NCBI GenBank assembly: GCA_030619345.1
Contig: JAUXBO010000007.1
Span: 1-21,135, forward strand
DNA length: 21,135 nucleotides
Source: Candidatus Zixiibacteriota bacterium
Lineage (GTDB): Bacteria; Zixibacteria; MSB-5A5; GN15; FEB-12
Direction: 5' to 3'
Shown here: piece by piece, positions 14,141-21,135 of the stretch
Layout of the letters: each line of letters begins with the position of its first letter
How positions within the stretch are numbered: the first letter of the stretch is position 1
Position numbers and translations under genes: made by a program
Notes under the pieces: generated by a model
Database searches by the model: none
The model's input: the letters and a program-made list of their open reading frames with translations, nothing else
Told to the model about the DNA's origin: nothing

Positions 14141-16093
14141 TCAAGCTTCCGGGGTCGGCGCCGTCTGTTCGACCTTGGCCGAGTCATTTGATGAGCGGCC
14201 GATTATTACGTCTACCTCGGCGCTGTCTACAACTTCTTTCTCCAAAAGGGCTTCGGCCAACTTATGCAGCTTATCCACATTCTTGGTGAGAATGGATTTT
14301 GCAACTTGCTCGGCGTCTTCGACAAACCGTTTTATTTCATGATCGATCTCTTCGGCTATTTTTTCGGAATACTCATGCCGCTGTTGAATTTCTTTACCGA
14401 GAAAAATGTGTTCCTCCGTCTTACCAAAGGTCACGGGACCAAGTTTGTCCGACATCCCCCAGTTGCAGACCATTTTGCGGGCCAGTTTAGTAGAACGTTC
14501 CAGATCATTTCCAGCTCCGGTATCGAGTTGGTTGAAGACAATCAACTCAGCCACTCGGCCACCCATCAAAACAGCCAGAGTAGCCTGAAGGTACTCAAGG
14601 GAGAGCGTGTGACGTTCATCCACCGGAAGCGACTGGGTGACTCCCAAGGACATACCGCGGGGAACAATGGTCACCTTGTGGATAGGATCCGCCTTGGGGA
14701 GGTACTTGGCAACGAGCGTATGACCGGCTTCGTGGTAAGCGATGATTTTCTTTTCTTCGTCAGAAATAACCAGTGATCGCCGCGCCGTTCCCATCAGCAC
14801 TTTGTCTTTGGCTTCTTCAAATTCCGCTGTTCCCACCGAATCTCTGTCCCTTCGCGAGGCAAGCAGGGCTGCTTCATTGACCATATTGGCCAGATCCGCG
14901 CCCGTCATGCCGGGAGTACCCCGGGCCAAAATCTTCAAATCCACGTCATCGGACATCTTTATCTTGCTTACGTGGACCTTTAAGATTCCTTCACGTCCTT
15001 TCACATCAGGAGTCGGCACTATGATTTGTCGGTCAAAGCGGCCGGGTCTTAGCAAGGCAGGATCAAGCACATCGGGACGGTTAGTGGCAGCGATTAGAAT
15101 CACGCCCTCGTTAGATTCAAATCCATCCATCTCAACTAATAGCTGGTTAAGCGTCTGTTCCCGTTCGTCGTGGCCGCCTCCCAAGCCGGTGCCACGATGG
15201 CGCCCGACAGCATCGATTTCGTCAATAAATATGATACAGGGAGCGTTTTTCTTACTTTGCTCAAACAGATCTCTTACGCGGCTGGCGCCAACGCCAACAA
15301 ACATCTCGACAAAGTCAGAACCGGACATGGAGAAAAACGGCACTTCCGCTTCACCGGCAATGGCTCGAGCCAGGAGAGTTTTCCCGGTTCCCGGAGGACC
15401 CAGCAACAGCGCGCCTTTGGGTATCTTGCCGCCCAGTTTTTGGAACTTACCCGGCTCTCTGAGAAACTCAATTATTTCCCCAAGTTCCTCTTTTGCCTCA
15501 TCGGCACCTGCTACATCCTTGAAAGTCACTTTGGGGCGTTCATCGGTTAGAAGCTTCGCTTTGCTCTTTCCAAACGAGAAAAGCCCTTTAGCGCCGGATG
15601 CTCCCTGCATCTGTTTAATGAAGAACAGCCACAAAAGGATGAGAATAATCCAGGGGGCAAATGAGATCATGTATGAAAAGAGGTCGGGACTCTTAACTTT
15701 GGCCACAATCTTGACATCCAATTCTTCCAGTCGATCAACAAGATCGTAATTTATATCCGGAAACGGAATCCGGGTCTTGAATTTGGAGTACGTAGCCGTC
15801 GTATTGGTTGATGAAAACGACTGTGGTTCGCTGAGACGCCCATCGATCTCCTGCTCGGTAAAAGCAACCTCGGTGACATTCTTGTTGTCCAGTTGGACCA
15901 AAAACTCGGAGTAGGTAATCTCAACTGCATCCTGGTTAAAGGAGTTGTAGTACGAGTAGATAATAAACATGACCATAAACAGGCCAACCCAGAAAAGCGC
16001 TGACTTAAAATTGGTACGCCAGCTCATCGGTTCTTTCTGCTTGTCATCTTTATCACCCGAAGAGGGTCTATTTCGTGTCGGTCTGTTATTCAA
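14141..16093 (-). CDS. ftsH: ATP-dependent zinc metalloprotease FtsH
   Basis: Membrane-bound AAA+ protease that removes misassembled membrane proteins and regulatory proteins. 650 residues: an N-terminal membrane segment (about 32-50), a periplasmic domain, a second segment (about 143-160), an AAA+ module with Walker A G-P-P-G-T-G-K-T (232-239), pore F-V-E-M-F-V-G-V-G, Walker B I-I-F-I-D-E-I-D and an R-P-G-R-F-D-R second region of homology. The protease domain has H-E-A-G-H (454-458) and the third zinc ligand in D-T-G-A-G-N-D-L-E. The start is TTG 16093-16091 with an AGAGGAT Shine-Dalgarno. It has its own promoter, follows hpt as in many genomes, and ends at a strong terminator. Confidence 0.98.
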   Translation of the reverse strand: MNNRPTRNRPSSGDKDDKQKEPMSWRTNFKSALFWVGLFMVMFIIYSYYNSFNQDAVEITYSEFLVQLDNKNVTEVAFTEQEIDGRLSEPQSFSSTNTTATYSKFKTRIPFPDINYDLVDRLEELDVKIVAKVKSPDLFSYMISFAPWIILILLWLFFIKQMQGASGAKGLFSFGKSKAKLLTDERPKVTFKDVAGADEAKEELGEIIEFLREPGKFQKLGGKIPKGALLLGPPGTGKTLLARAIAGEAEVPFFSMSGSDFVEMFVGVGASRVRDLFEQSKKNAPCIIFIDEIDAVGRHRGTGLGGGHDEREQTLNQLLVEMDGFESNEGVILIAATNRPDVLDPALLRPGRFDRQIIVPTPDVKGREGILKVHVSKIKMSDDVDLKILARGTPGMTGADLANMVNEAALLASRRDRDSVGTAEFEEAKDKVLMGTARRSLVISDEEKKIIAYHEAGHTLVAKYLPKADPIHKVTIVPRGMSLGVTQSLPVDERHTLSLEYLQATLAVLMGGRVAELIVFNQLDTGAGNDLERSTKLARKMVCNWGMSDKLGPVTFGKTEEHIFLGKEIQQRHEYSEKIAEEIDHEIKRFVEDAEQVAKSILTKNVDKLHKLAEALLEKEVVDSAEVDVIIGRSSNDSAKVEQTAPTPEA

Positions 16094-16132
16094 TTTTATC
16101 CTCTGTTACAATTCAAGTCGTTCTTGCCATCT

Positions 16133-16162
16133 TTTATACAAGTCAGGGGCCGATTTATTCAA
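16133..16162 (-). promoter_or_regulatory. Promoter for ftsH
   Basis: On the minus strand TTGAAT (16162-16157), 18 bases, then TATAAA (16138-16133). It lies wholly in the 93-base gap after hpt, with a predicted leader of about 33 bases that holds the AGAGGAT ribosome site. No terminator separates hpt from ftsH, so read-through from tilS-hpt is also likely. Confidence 0.55.
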
Positions 16163-16186
16163 TAGCCGGTCACCCGCCTTCATTCC

Positions 16187-16738
16187 TTAGAACTCTAATA
16201 CCCGCCCGATGAACGGAAGGTTCCGGTACTTCTGCGTATTGTCAAGACCATATCCTATCACAAACTCGTTGCCAATACTGAAGCCCTTATACTTTATATC
16301 CAACGATGAGCGATGGCTGGCCGGTTTGTCCAACAGCGTAACAATCTCGACCGTTGCAGGTTCCTGGCGCTCTAACGCCTTCAGAATAGTCTTCACCGTT
16401 TTACCGGAATCAACTATTCCTTCGACTAACAGAATGTGACGATTTTTGAGCGGAACTGTAGAGGCTCCTCCGAGGATTACATCATTATGCGGCTTAGTAC
16501 CTTTGCGGTAGGAAGCTGCCGACACAAACTCAATCTCCATAGGAATATCTACGGTCCTCATAAGATCGGCCATAAAAACCAGGCAACCCTTGAGGACACC
16601 CAGCATTACCGGAAGACGTCCGGCATAGTCTTCGGTGAGTTCCCGTCCAAATTCGGCCACGCGCCTGCTGATCGATTTCTGGTCCAGCAGGATCTCAAAC
16701 GGAACGCGCTGGATACTGGCGTTTTTTACTGTACTCAA
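16187..16738 (-). CDS. hpt: Hypoxanthine phosphoribosyltransferase
   Basis: Purine salvage: converts hypoxanthine or guanine plus PRPP to IMP or GMP. 183 residues, normal length. Visible are V-L-K-G-C-L-V-F near residue 48, S-Y-R-K-G-T, the PRPP loop I-L-L-V-E-G-I-V-D-S-G-K-T (102-114) and the C-terminal F-V-I-G-Y-G-L-D with Y-R-N-L-P. The loop usually begins with two acids (V-E-D); here the second is Gly-107, while the catalytic Asp-110 is kept. The start is TTG 16738-16736 with AGAGG nine bases upstream, placing the first 44 bases inside the end of tilS. The tilS-hpt-ftsH order is a conserved neighbourhood. Confidence 0.95.
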   Translation of the reverse strand: MSTVKNASIQRVPFEILLDQKSISRRVAEFGRELTEDYAGRLPVMLGVLKGCLVFMADLMRTVDIPMEIEFVSAASYRKGTKPHNDVILGGASTVPLKNRHILLVEGIVDSGKTVKTILKALERQEPATVEIVTLLDKPASHRSSLDIKYKGFSIGNEFVIGYGLDNTQKYRNLPFIGRVLEF

Positions 16739-18092
16739 TGCTCAAAGCCTCTTTTGTATTTTCGTCAATTTTCACTCTCTCAGCAATCACAAATCCGACC
16801 AACCAGACAATACCCTGTCGATCGCAGACAACTGCAATCTCATCCCTGAGGATACGCGGTACTTTACGGTCAATAAGGTAATCACCTATCTTCTTGGAGC
16901 CGCTCATACCCAGTGGCACAAAACTATCTCCACTCTTTATCGATCTTACAAACAACGGTGATTCGATCTTCAGCCTGTCCATCAGGATAGATCGACTATT
17001 TCGCTGCCGGACCAATTGTCCGTACTCACACGGCCTCATCTTGCAGGTTATGGCAAGTCCCAATTCAGGAACCTCCGTACGGCCACTGACCTTTAGACTG
17101 ATATTAAAAGCAACCTTCTTACTGGATGCCAGATAAAGTTTGTTGTCGGCATGAAATGCCTGGATATTGCCGGGCAGCGAAAACTGGGTCCTGTTTTCCA
17201 AATCCAGGTTTACCAGCCGCTCGACTGTTTGCTTGTCAGGGAACAGTTCCCCTCCTAAAAGTTGTGTCAGACAATGCCTTACAACTCGTCGCCGAAGCCA
17301 GAGGTCCATTTTGTACAACTTGATTAAGTCCAGCTCGAACTTTCCCGATGGCCTGAGTTTGACCGTATTCTTGACCGCGATCATTGCTCTCGAGGATAGA
17401 TATGCCTCTTCCGCCGAGAGCGTATCAGCCGTTTCAACCAGCAAGTCACGGACGGAGGGATTGAGGTTCTCTTCGATCAGGGGAATCAGTTTCTGCCGGA
17501 TGAAATTTCGCCGATATCGAATATCCCGATTTGACTCATCAACGCAATACTCCAGATCATGAGCTTCCAGATATTCCTGAATTTCTGACTTGTTTACGCA
17601 TAACATCGGACGCACATAGATATCGCGCTTTGGTAACATCCCAACCAATCCGGTGCGACCCGACCCTCGAATCAATCGGAAAAGAACTGTCTCGGCCTGA
17701 TCGTCCGCATGATGCCCCAGAGCCACCCGGTCATACTTGAACTCACGGGCAAGCTCACTGAATAGTTGATATCTACATTTCCTTGCCGCTTGCTCCACAG
17801 AGACTTTCCAATCCCGCGCCAGCGAAGGAACATCTACGGTCTTAGAAATGAACTCCACCTGCATCCGGTCACACAGACGCCTGCAAAATTCCTCATCGGA
17901 GATTGAGTCATTTTTCCGGATCATATGATTGAGATGCACCGCGGCTATTTCCAATTTCCACTCCTCTCGTACTGTGCACAACAGGTGCAACAGAGCGACA
18001 GAATCCGGACCTCCCGAAAAAGCGACCAGTAGCCGCTGACCGGGTTCGATCAGCTTGTGCAATTCAATATATTTTAAGACTTCGGCACGCAT
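16695..18092 (-). CDS. tilS: tRNA(Ile)-lysidine synthase
   Basis: Converts C34 of tRNA(Ile)(CAU) to lysidine with ATP and lysine, needed for AUA decoding. 465 residues: N-terminal PP-loop ATPase domain with S-G-G-P-D-S (26-31), H-L-N-H-M, and G-H-H-A-D-D-Q-A-E-T-V-L-F-R-L-I-R-G-S-G, then the TilS substrate-binding and C-terminal domains (P-L-G-M-S-G-S-K-K-I-G-D-Y-L-I-D-R-K-V-P). ATG 18092 has no Shine-Dalgarno, and the -10 box of a TTGACA promoter lies six bases away, so the mRNA is probably leaderless. Its last 44 bases overlap hpt. Confidence 0.96.
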   Translation of the reverse strand: MRAEVLKYIELHKLIEPGQRLLVAFSGGPDSVALLHLLCTVREEWKLEIAAVHLNHMIRKNDSISDEEFCRRLCDRMQVEFISKTVDVPSLARDWKVSVEQAARKCRYQLFSELAREFKYDRVALGHHADDQAETVLFRLIRGSGRTGLVGMLPKRDIYVRPMLCVNKSEIQEYLEAHDLEYCVDESNRDIRYRRNFIRQKLIPLIEENLNPSVRDLLVETADTLSAEEAYLSSRAMIAVKNTVKLRPSGKFELDLIKLYKMDLWLRRRVVRHCLTQLLGGELFPDKQTVERLVNLDLENRTQFSLPGNIQAFHADNKLYLASSKKVAFNISLKVSGRTEVPELGLAITCKMRPCEYGQLVRQRNSRSILMDRLKIESPLFVRSIKSGDSFVPLGMSGSKKIGDYLIDRKVPRILRDEIAVVCDRQGIVWLVGFVIAERVKIDENTKEALSIEYSKKRQYPARSV

Positions 18093-18098
18093 ATGGTC

Positions 18099-18126
18099 AA
18101 TGTAAGTATTGGGGCAGTTTTGTCAA
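18099..18126 (-). promoter_or_regulatory. Promoter for tilS-hpt, leaderless type
   Basis: On the minus strand a perfect TTGACA (18126-18121), 16 bases, then TACATT (18104-18099). Six bases later comes the ATG of tilS, so the expected transcription start is the A of the start codon. Confidence 0.55.
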
Positions 18127-18152
18127 TCAATGGGATATCGATACATGCTTCG

Positions 18153-20021
18153 TTATTGAGAAAGAGCAGCTTCGATTCTCTCCAGGAAAACATCATATCT
18201 CGGGTCGCAATGTTGAGCTTCTATTCGCTTGATCAGTCCCAGCGCTTCCCCAAACTGACCGGCGTTATATAGAATGGCAGTTAAGTTAAGAACAGCGTCC
18301 TCAAAGCGAGGCGATATTTCCAGCGCCTTTTGGTAGTAAAACCGCGCCCGGTCATGATCTCCCTTAAGTTCATACGAAGTGCCAAGATTGTTCAGAACGT
18401 GGAGATGGTTTGGGTTAATTTGATAGGCACGGACAAAACTCTCAAAAGCCGCATCACGGTCGTCAAGGCTGAACTGGGCAACTCCGCGATACCAACTTAG
18501 CGGTGCGGCAGTTGGGTCCATGACGGTCATGAAATTCTCAGACCTATCAGTGGCCGAGATGACTTCCAACCAACGACCTAAATCTCGCCACTTATATATA
18601 CGCTGCATTTCTTTTTCAGAGTGCAGCCTTATTGAAGCCATGATCGCGACCACAAGTGATAAAATAATAAAGACAACAGGTAGTGCAAATTTCATTTTCC
18701 AGATAGTGGGCCGAATATTTCGAGTAGGTGAAATCGGCGCGGCTATGAGATAGGCAATCAGAACCATGAGCAGCATCTGGTGGATTATTCGCTCCTGAGG
18801 GTAACTGAAAAAAGCAACAACCAGATAGGCAATAAGTCCAAACAGGCAATAAACTGTCTGCCAATACTCATCCAGGCTCTTTGACCGGACCAGTTTGTTC
18901 AGTGCTGTCCGTCCGACCATTCCGAACATCAGCATATAAAACAAAAGTCCCAGCGGGCCGTTTTCACATAGCACCCACAAGTAGTCATTGTGTGGTCTTT
19001 GAAAATGAGTCACGCCACTTTCTGAACGCGTTCCCTCAACACCGTAGCCGGCAATATGCACTCGCCATTGGCCGGGCCCAACGCCAAGTATCGGATACTC
19101 CCGAGCCATCTCAAGCGAACGCGACCAAATATCAAGGCGATCCGCAATAGATCCATCCTCTCTATTAACAATCGACCTGGCCCGGTCAGCCAGATTCCAA
19201 TCGGAAACTGAGTTACCCAGAACAACAAACGCAAGTGCCACAATTACCGAGACAACAATGATCTTCTTGCTGCTGAATCTCCCAGAGGATGGTCCCGCCG
19301 CTTGAGCAGCGCCCCGAGATTTCCGGGTGATTGCCGCCATGATCAGCGCCGCCACCCCGGCAACCGCCAGCGCAACCCAGACGGCACGGGTCTGGCTGGC
19401 GATGATCGTAAACAAAATGACTACGACTGTTGTTGCTCCCATGATTTTAATGACAATCCTGGGAGACCTGACTGTAATTAGTGCAAAAGGCAGAGACAGT
19501 ATCAAGTAGGATGCAAACAGATTCCGATTTGCCATGGTAGCATAAGGAATAACATTTCCCGGCAGGGACACAAAAGCCAGCGAGAATATTTGGGCCATTC
19601 CTATTAGTCCCACCGCCAGCCCTGCGATACTGATTACAACCGGCAGATTCCCGGACAGGACCGTAGATGAGCGAAAAGACCTGACCATGTAGACCAACAA
19701 AACAAATGGGAGTATAGTCTTCCCCCATTCATACAGAGACTCACCGGTATTGATAGAAACCAATACGGATATCCCGACCATAGCCAGATATCCGATCACA
19801 GCCAGATAGAAATAACGATATTGAGCAAATCCGAAGTCATCAGCTGACTTGTTGAGTTTTCCGAACCAGGCCAAAATTGTGATTAGAAAAATAACGCCAG
19901 CCAAAAGAAGCAGACGCGGCGTAAGGGTAATGTCGACCGTCTCAGATGATATAACAAATGGCAGGAACAGAAACGATAAGAGAAATAAGAACGACTGAAG
20001 TTTGTCTGGAAAACCGCTCAA
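18153..20021 (-). CDS. O-antigen ligase/polymerase-family membrane protein with C-terminal TPRs
   Basis: 622 residues. About ten to twelve membrane segments in residues 10-430 and one more near 445-463. Between them is the Wzy_C/O-antigen ligase region: S-Q-T-R-A-V-W-V-A-L (209-218), R-L-D-I-W with P-I-L-G-V-G-P-G-Q-W (310-319), and the H-N-D-Y-L motif (344-348) followed by E-N-G-P-L-G-L-L. After the last membrane segment, residues 508-605 hold about three TPRs, for example N-L-G-T-S-Y-E-L-K-G-D-H-D-R-A-R-F-Y-Y-Q. The start is TTG 20021-20019 with a GGAGAG Shine-Dalgarno. It probably transfers or polymerises an undecaprenyl-linked glycan on the periplasmic side. Whether the target is LPS (WaaL), polysaccharide (Wzy) or protein (PglL-like) cannot be told from sequence. 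Confidence 0.88.
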   Translation of the reverse strand: MSGFPDKLQSFLFLLSFLFLPFVISSETVDITLTPRLLLLAGVIFLITILAWFGKLNKSADDFGFAQYRYFYLAVIGYLAMVGISVLVSINTGESLYEWGKTILPFVLLVYMVRSFRSSTVLSGNLPVVISIAGLAVGLIGMAQIFSLAFVSLPGNVIPYATMANRNLFASYLILSLPFALITVRSPRIVIKIMGATTVVVILFTIIASQTRAVWVALAVAGVAALIMAAITRKSRGAAQAAGPSSGRFSSKKIIVVSVIVALAFVVLGNSVSDWNLADRARSIVNREDGSIADRLDIWSRSLEMAREYPILGVGPGQWRVHIAGYGVEGTRSESGVTHFQRPHNDYLWVLCENGPLGLLFYMLMFGMVGRTALNKLVRSKSLDEYWQTVYCLFGLIAYLVVAFFSYPQERIIHQMLLMVLIAYLIAAPISPTRNIRPTIWKMKFALPVVFIILSLVVAIMASIRLHSEKEMQRIYKWRDLGRWLEVISATDRSENFMTVMDPTAAPLSWYRGVAQFSLDDRDAAFESFVRAYQINPNHLHVLNNLGTSYELKGDHDRARFYYQKALEISPRFEDAVLNLTAILYNAGQFGEALGLIKRIEAQHCDPRYDVFLERIEAALSQ

Positions 20022-20056
20022 GCGAAACTCTCCGCGAAACTAATTGGAGTCCCTGG

Positions 20057-21100
20057 TCACTGCATCTCCAGCGACAAACGCTCCAAATCTTCATCGGGAC
20101 CGATCAGCACAAGGACATCCGTTGCATCCAAAACGGTGTCCGGCTGGGGAGTGATGTTCATTCGCTGGCCGACCTTTTTGATCCCAATTATCGTGACATT
20201 GTAGTCTTGTTTGAGTTTGGAATCTACCAGACTTTTACCGGAGAACTTGGATTCGATAGGGATTTTGACTTCCTCAATTGACAGTCCATCTTCTCCCAGC
20301 GCCGTCATATGCATGAAGTCAACCACGTTGGGGCGGAGCGAAGCCATAGCCATGCGCATACCACCGAGAATGTGTGGGGTAACAACATGATCGGCACCGG
20401 CTCTGGCCAGTTTTTTCTCGCCTCCTTCATAGTCCGCTCGCGCAATGATATTTAGGCTGCGATTCATATCCCTCGCCGTCAAGGTGAGATAAACATTCTG
20501 AGCCTCCTCCGGCAGAGTAGAAATCAAAGTCTTAGCGGAATCGATTCTCGCTCGCTTCAGAACGTCTTCATCGATGGCATCTCCCTCGACAAAAAGGGTT
20601 CCTTCATCCGACAGCTCCGTAAGCGCTTCTTCACCTTTTTCAATCACAACATAATCCACGGATCGCCTCTGAAATTCGCCGGCCACCTGTCGACCGACAC
20701 GCCCGTATCCGGCAATTATGAAATGACCTGACAGCTTCTTCAGACGACTTTCCATCTTCCTCCTTCCAAACAGTTCGCGCAATTTTCCCTCAAGTACCCA
20801 TTCACCGAATACCGATAGCGTATAACCGACCAGGGCAACTCCAAACGTAATCAGGAAAATTACAAACAGCTTCCCTGATAAATGTAAAGGATGCACCTCG
20901 CGAAAACCGACCGTGGATAATGTGATTACCGTCATATAGAGGGCATCAATTGCCTCCATATCCTCAATATACACAAACCCAACGGTGCCAAGTCCAATAA
21001 CCACACACAGTCCGGCCAACACCAACCGAATCTTTTTGGCCGAATTTTTCCCGTTATCGTAGTTGACCCTCATATCGCAAGCATATGTCATCGATTGCAT
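20057..21100 (-). CDS. Two-TM potassium channel-like protein with RCK (TrkA-N/TrkA-C) domains
   Basis: 347 residues. Membrane segment 24-46, a pore helix and filter D-A-L-Y-M-T-V-I-T-L-S-T-V-G-F-R (52-67), second membrane segment (77-100), then a cytoplasmic RCK_N Rossmann domain with G-Y-G-R-V-G (131-136) and acidic Glu-154 suited to NAD or a nucleotide, and a TrkA_C domain (about 270-345). This is the architecture of MthK-type and bacterial Kch-like channels, which are gated by ligands on the RCK ring. The filter has Arg after T-V-G-F where Gly is usual. ATG 21100 has no Shine-Dalgarno; Met-10 (ATG 21073) has a TANNNT box six bases upstream and may be the real start. Its stop is 35 bases before the next gene. 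Confidence 0.92.
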   Translation of the reverse strand: MQSMTYACDMRVNYDNGKNSAKKIRLVLAGLCVVIGLGTVGFVYIEDMEAIDALYMTVITLSTVGFREVHPLHLSGKLFVIFLITFGVALVGYTLSVFGEWVLEGKLRELFGRRKMESRLKKLSGHFIIAGYGRVGRQVAGEFQRRSVDYVVIEKGEEALTELSDEGTLFVEGDAIDEDVLKRARIDSAKTLISTLPEEAQNVYLTLTARDMNRSLNIIARADYEGGEKKLARAGADHVVTPHILGGMRMAMASLRPNVVDFMHMTALGEDGLSIEEVKIPIESKFSGKSLVDSKLKQDYNVTIIGIKKVGQRMNITPQPDTVLDATDVLVLIGPDEDLERLSLEMQ

Positions 21101-21135
21101 ATTTTCTACAAAAAAGACGCTATTGATGCTGAAAC

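Noticed and set aside
14742..15749. 335-codon open frame on the plus strand
   Set aside because: It lies wholly antisense to the conserved AAA+ region of ftsH. Ser/Arg/Pro-rich composition is typical of a shadow frame, and no start signal or family is visible.
1..21135. tRNA genes, CRISPR array, insertion sequences, phage or integrase genes
   Set aside because: No cloverleaf, regularly spaced repeats, inverted-repeat-bounded transposase or integrase motif was seen; accessory DNA is not evident outside the plus-strand operon and the lipoproteins.

Overview
The window reads as a chromosomal housekeeping segment of a Gram-negative-type bacterium. kdsB points to an LPS-making outer membrane, there are two SPII lipoproteins, and a wzy/waaL-type membrane protein is present. 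The gene orders tilS-hpt-ftsH and folP-cdaA, together with a secreted protein of the family databases often mislabel 'asparagine synthetase B', suggest the FCB group (Bacteroidetes relatives such as Zixibacteria or Latescibacteria). This placement is inference from gene content only. No rRNA, tRNA, CRISPR array, insertion sequence or phage gene was recognised, and no gene-free stretch exceeds 160 bases. Seven of 19 genes start with GTG or TTG.

Layout: 1-4110 (minus strand) reads gatC > kdsB > pyrG > lipoprotein > lipoprotein, the last running off the left edge. The two lipoproteins share a previously hidden repeat domain of about 85 residues with two spaced cysteines (three copies in view). 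4205-7514 is the only plus-strand block. Its three genes are joined by ATGA overlaps and encode a kinase-like protein without kinase motifs, an NtrC-like protein whose ATPase, sigma-54 contact and phospho-acceptor residues are all altered while its Fis-type HTH is intact, and a GAF-domain protein. This is the best candidate in the window for an undescribed system. 7537-10284 (minus) holds the secreted protein, then ruvX > mltG.

10385-18092 (minus) is the core block: tilS > hpt > ftsH, then folP > cdaA, then lepA. Clear intrinsic terminators follow ftsH and cdaA, and sigma-70-like promoters precede ftsH, folP, lepA, tilS and gatC. The lepA promoter lies upstream of the cdaA terminator, so the lepA leader must cross that hairpin. 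The tilS and gatC promoters sit so close to the start codons that leaderless mRNAs are likely. 18153-21100 (minus) carries a two-TM RCK potassium channel-like protein and an O-antigen ligase/polymerase fused to TPRs.

Functional links: PyrG makes the CTP that KdsB consumes. TilS, LepA and GatC serve translation, FtsH serves membrane quality control, and RuvX and MltG serve RNA/DNA processing and peptidoglycan synthesis. CdaA makes c-di-AMP, a known ligand of RCK_C domains like the one on the channel encoded here.
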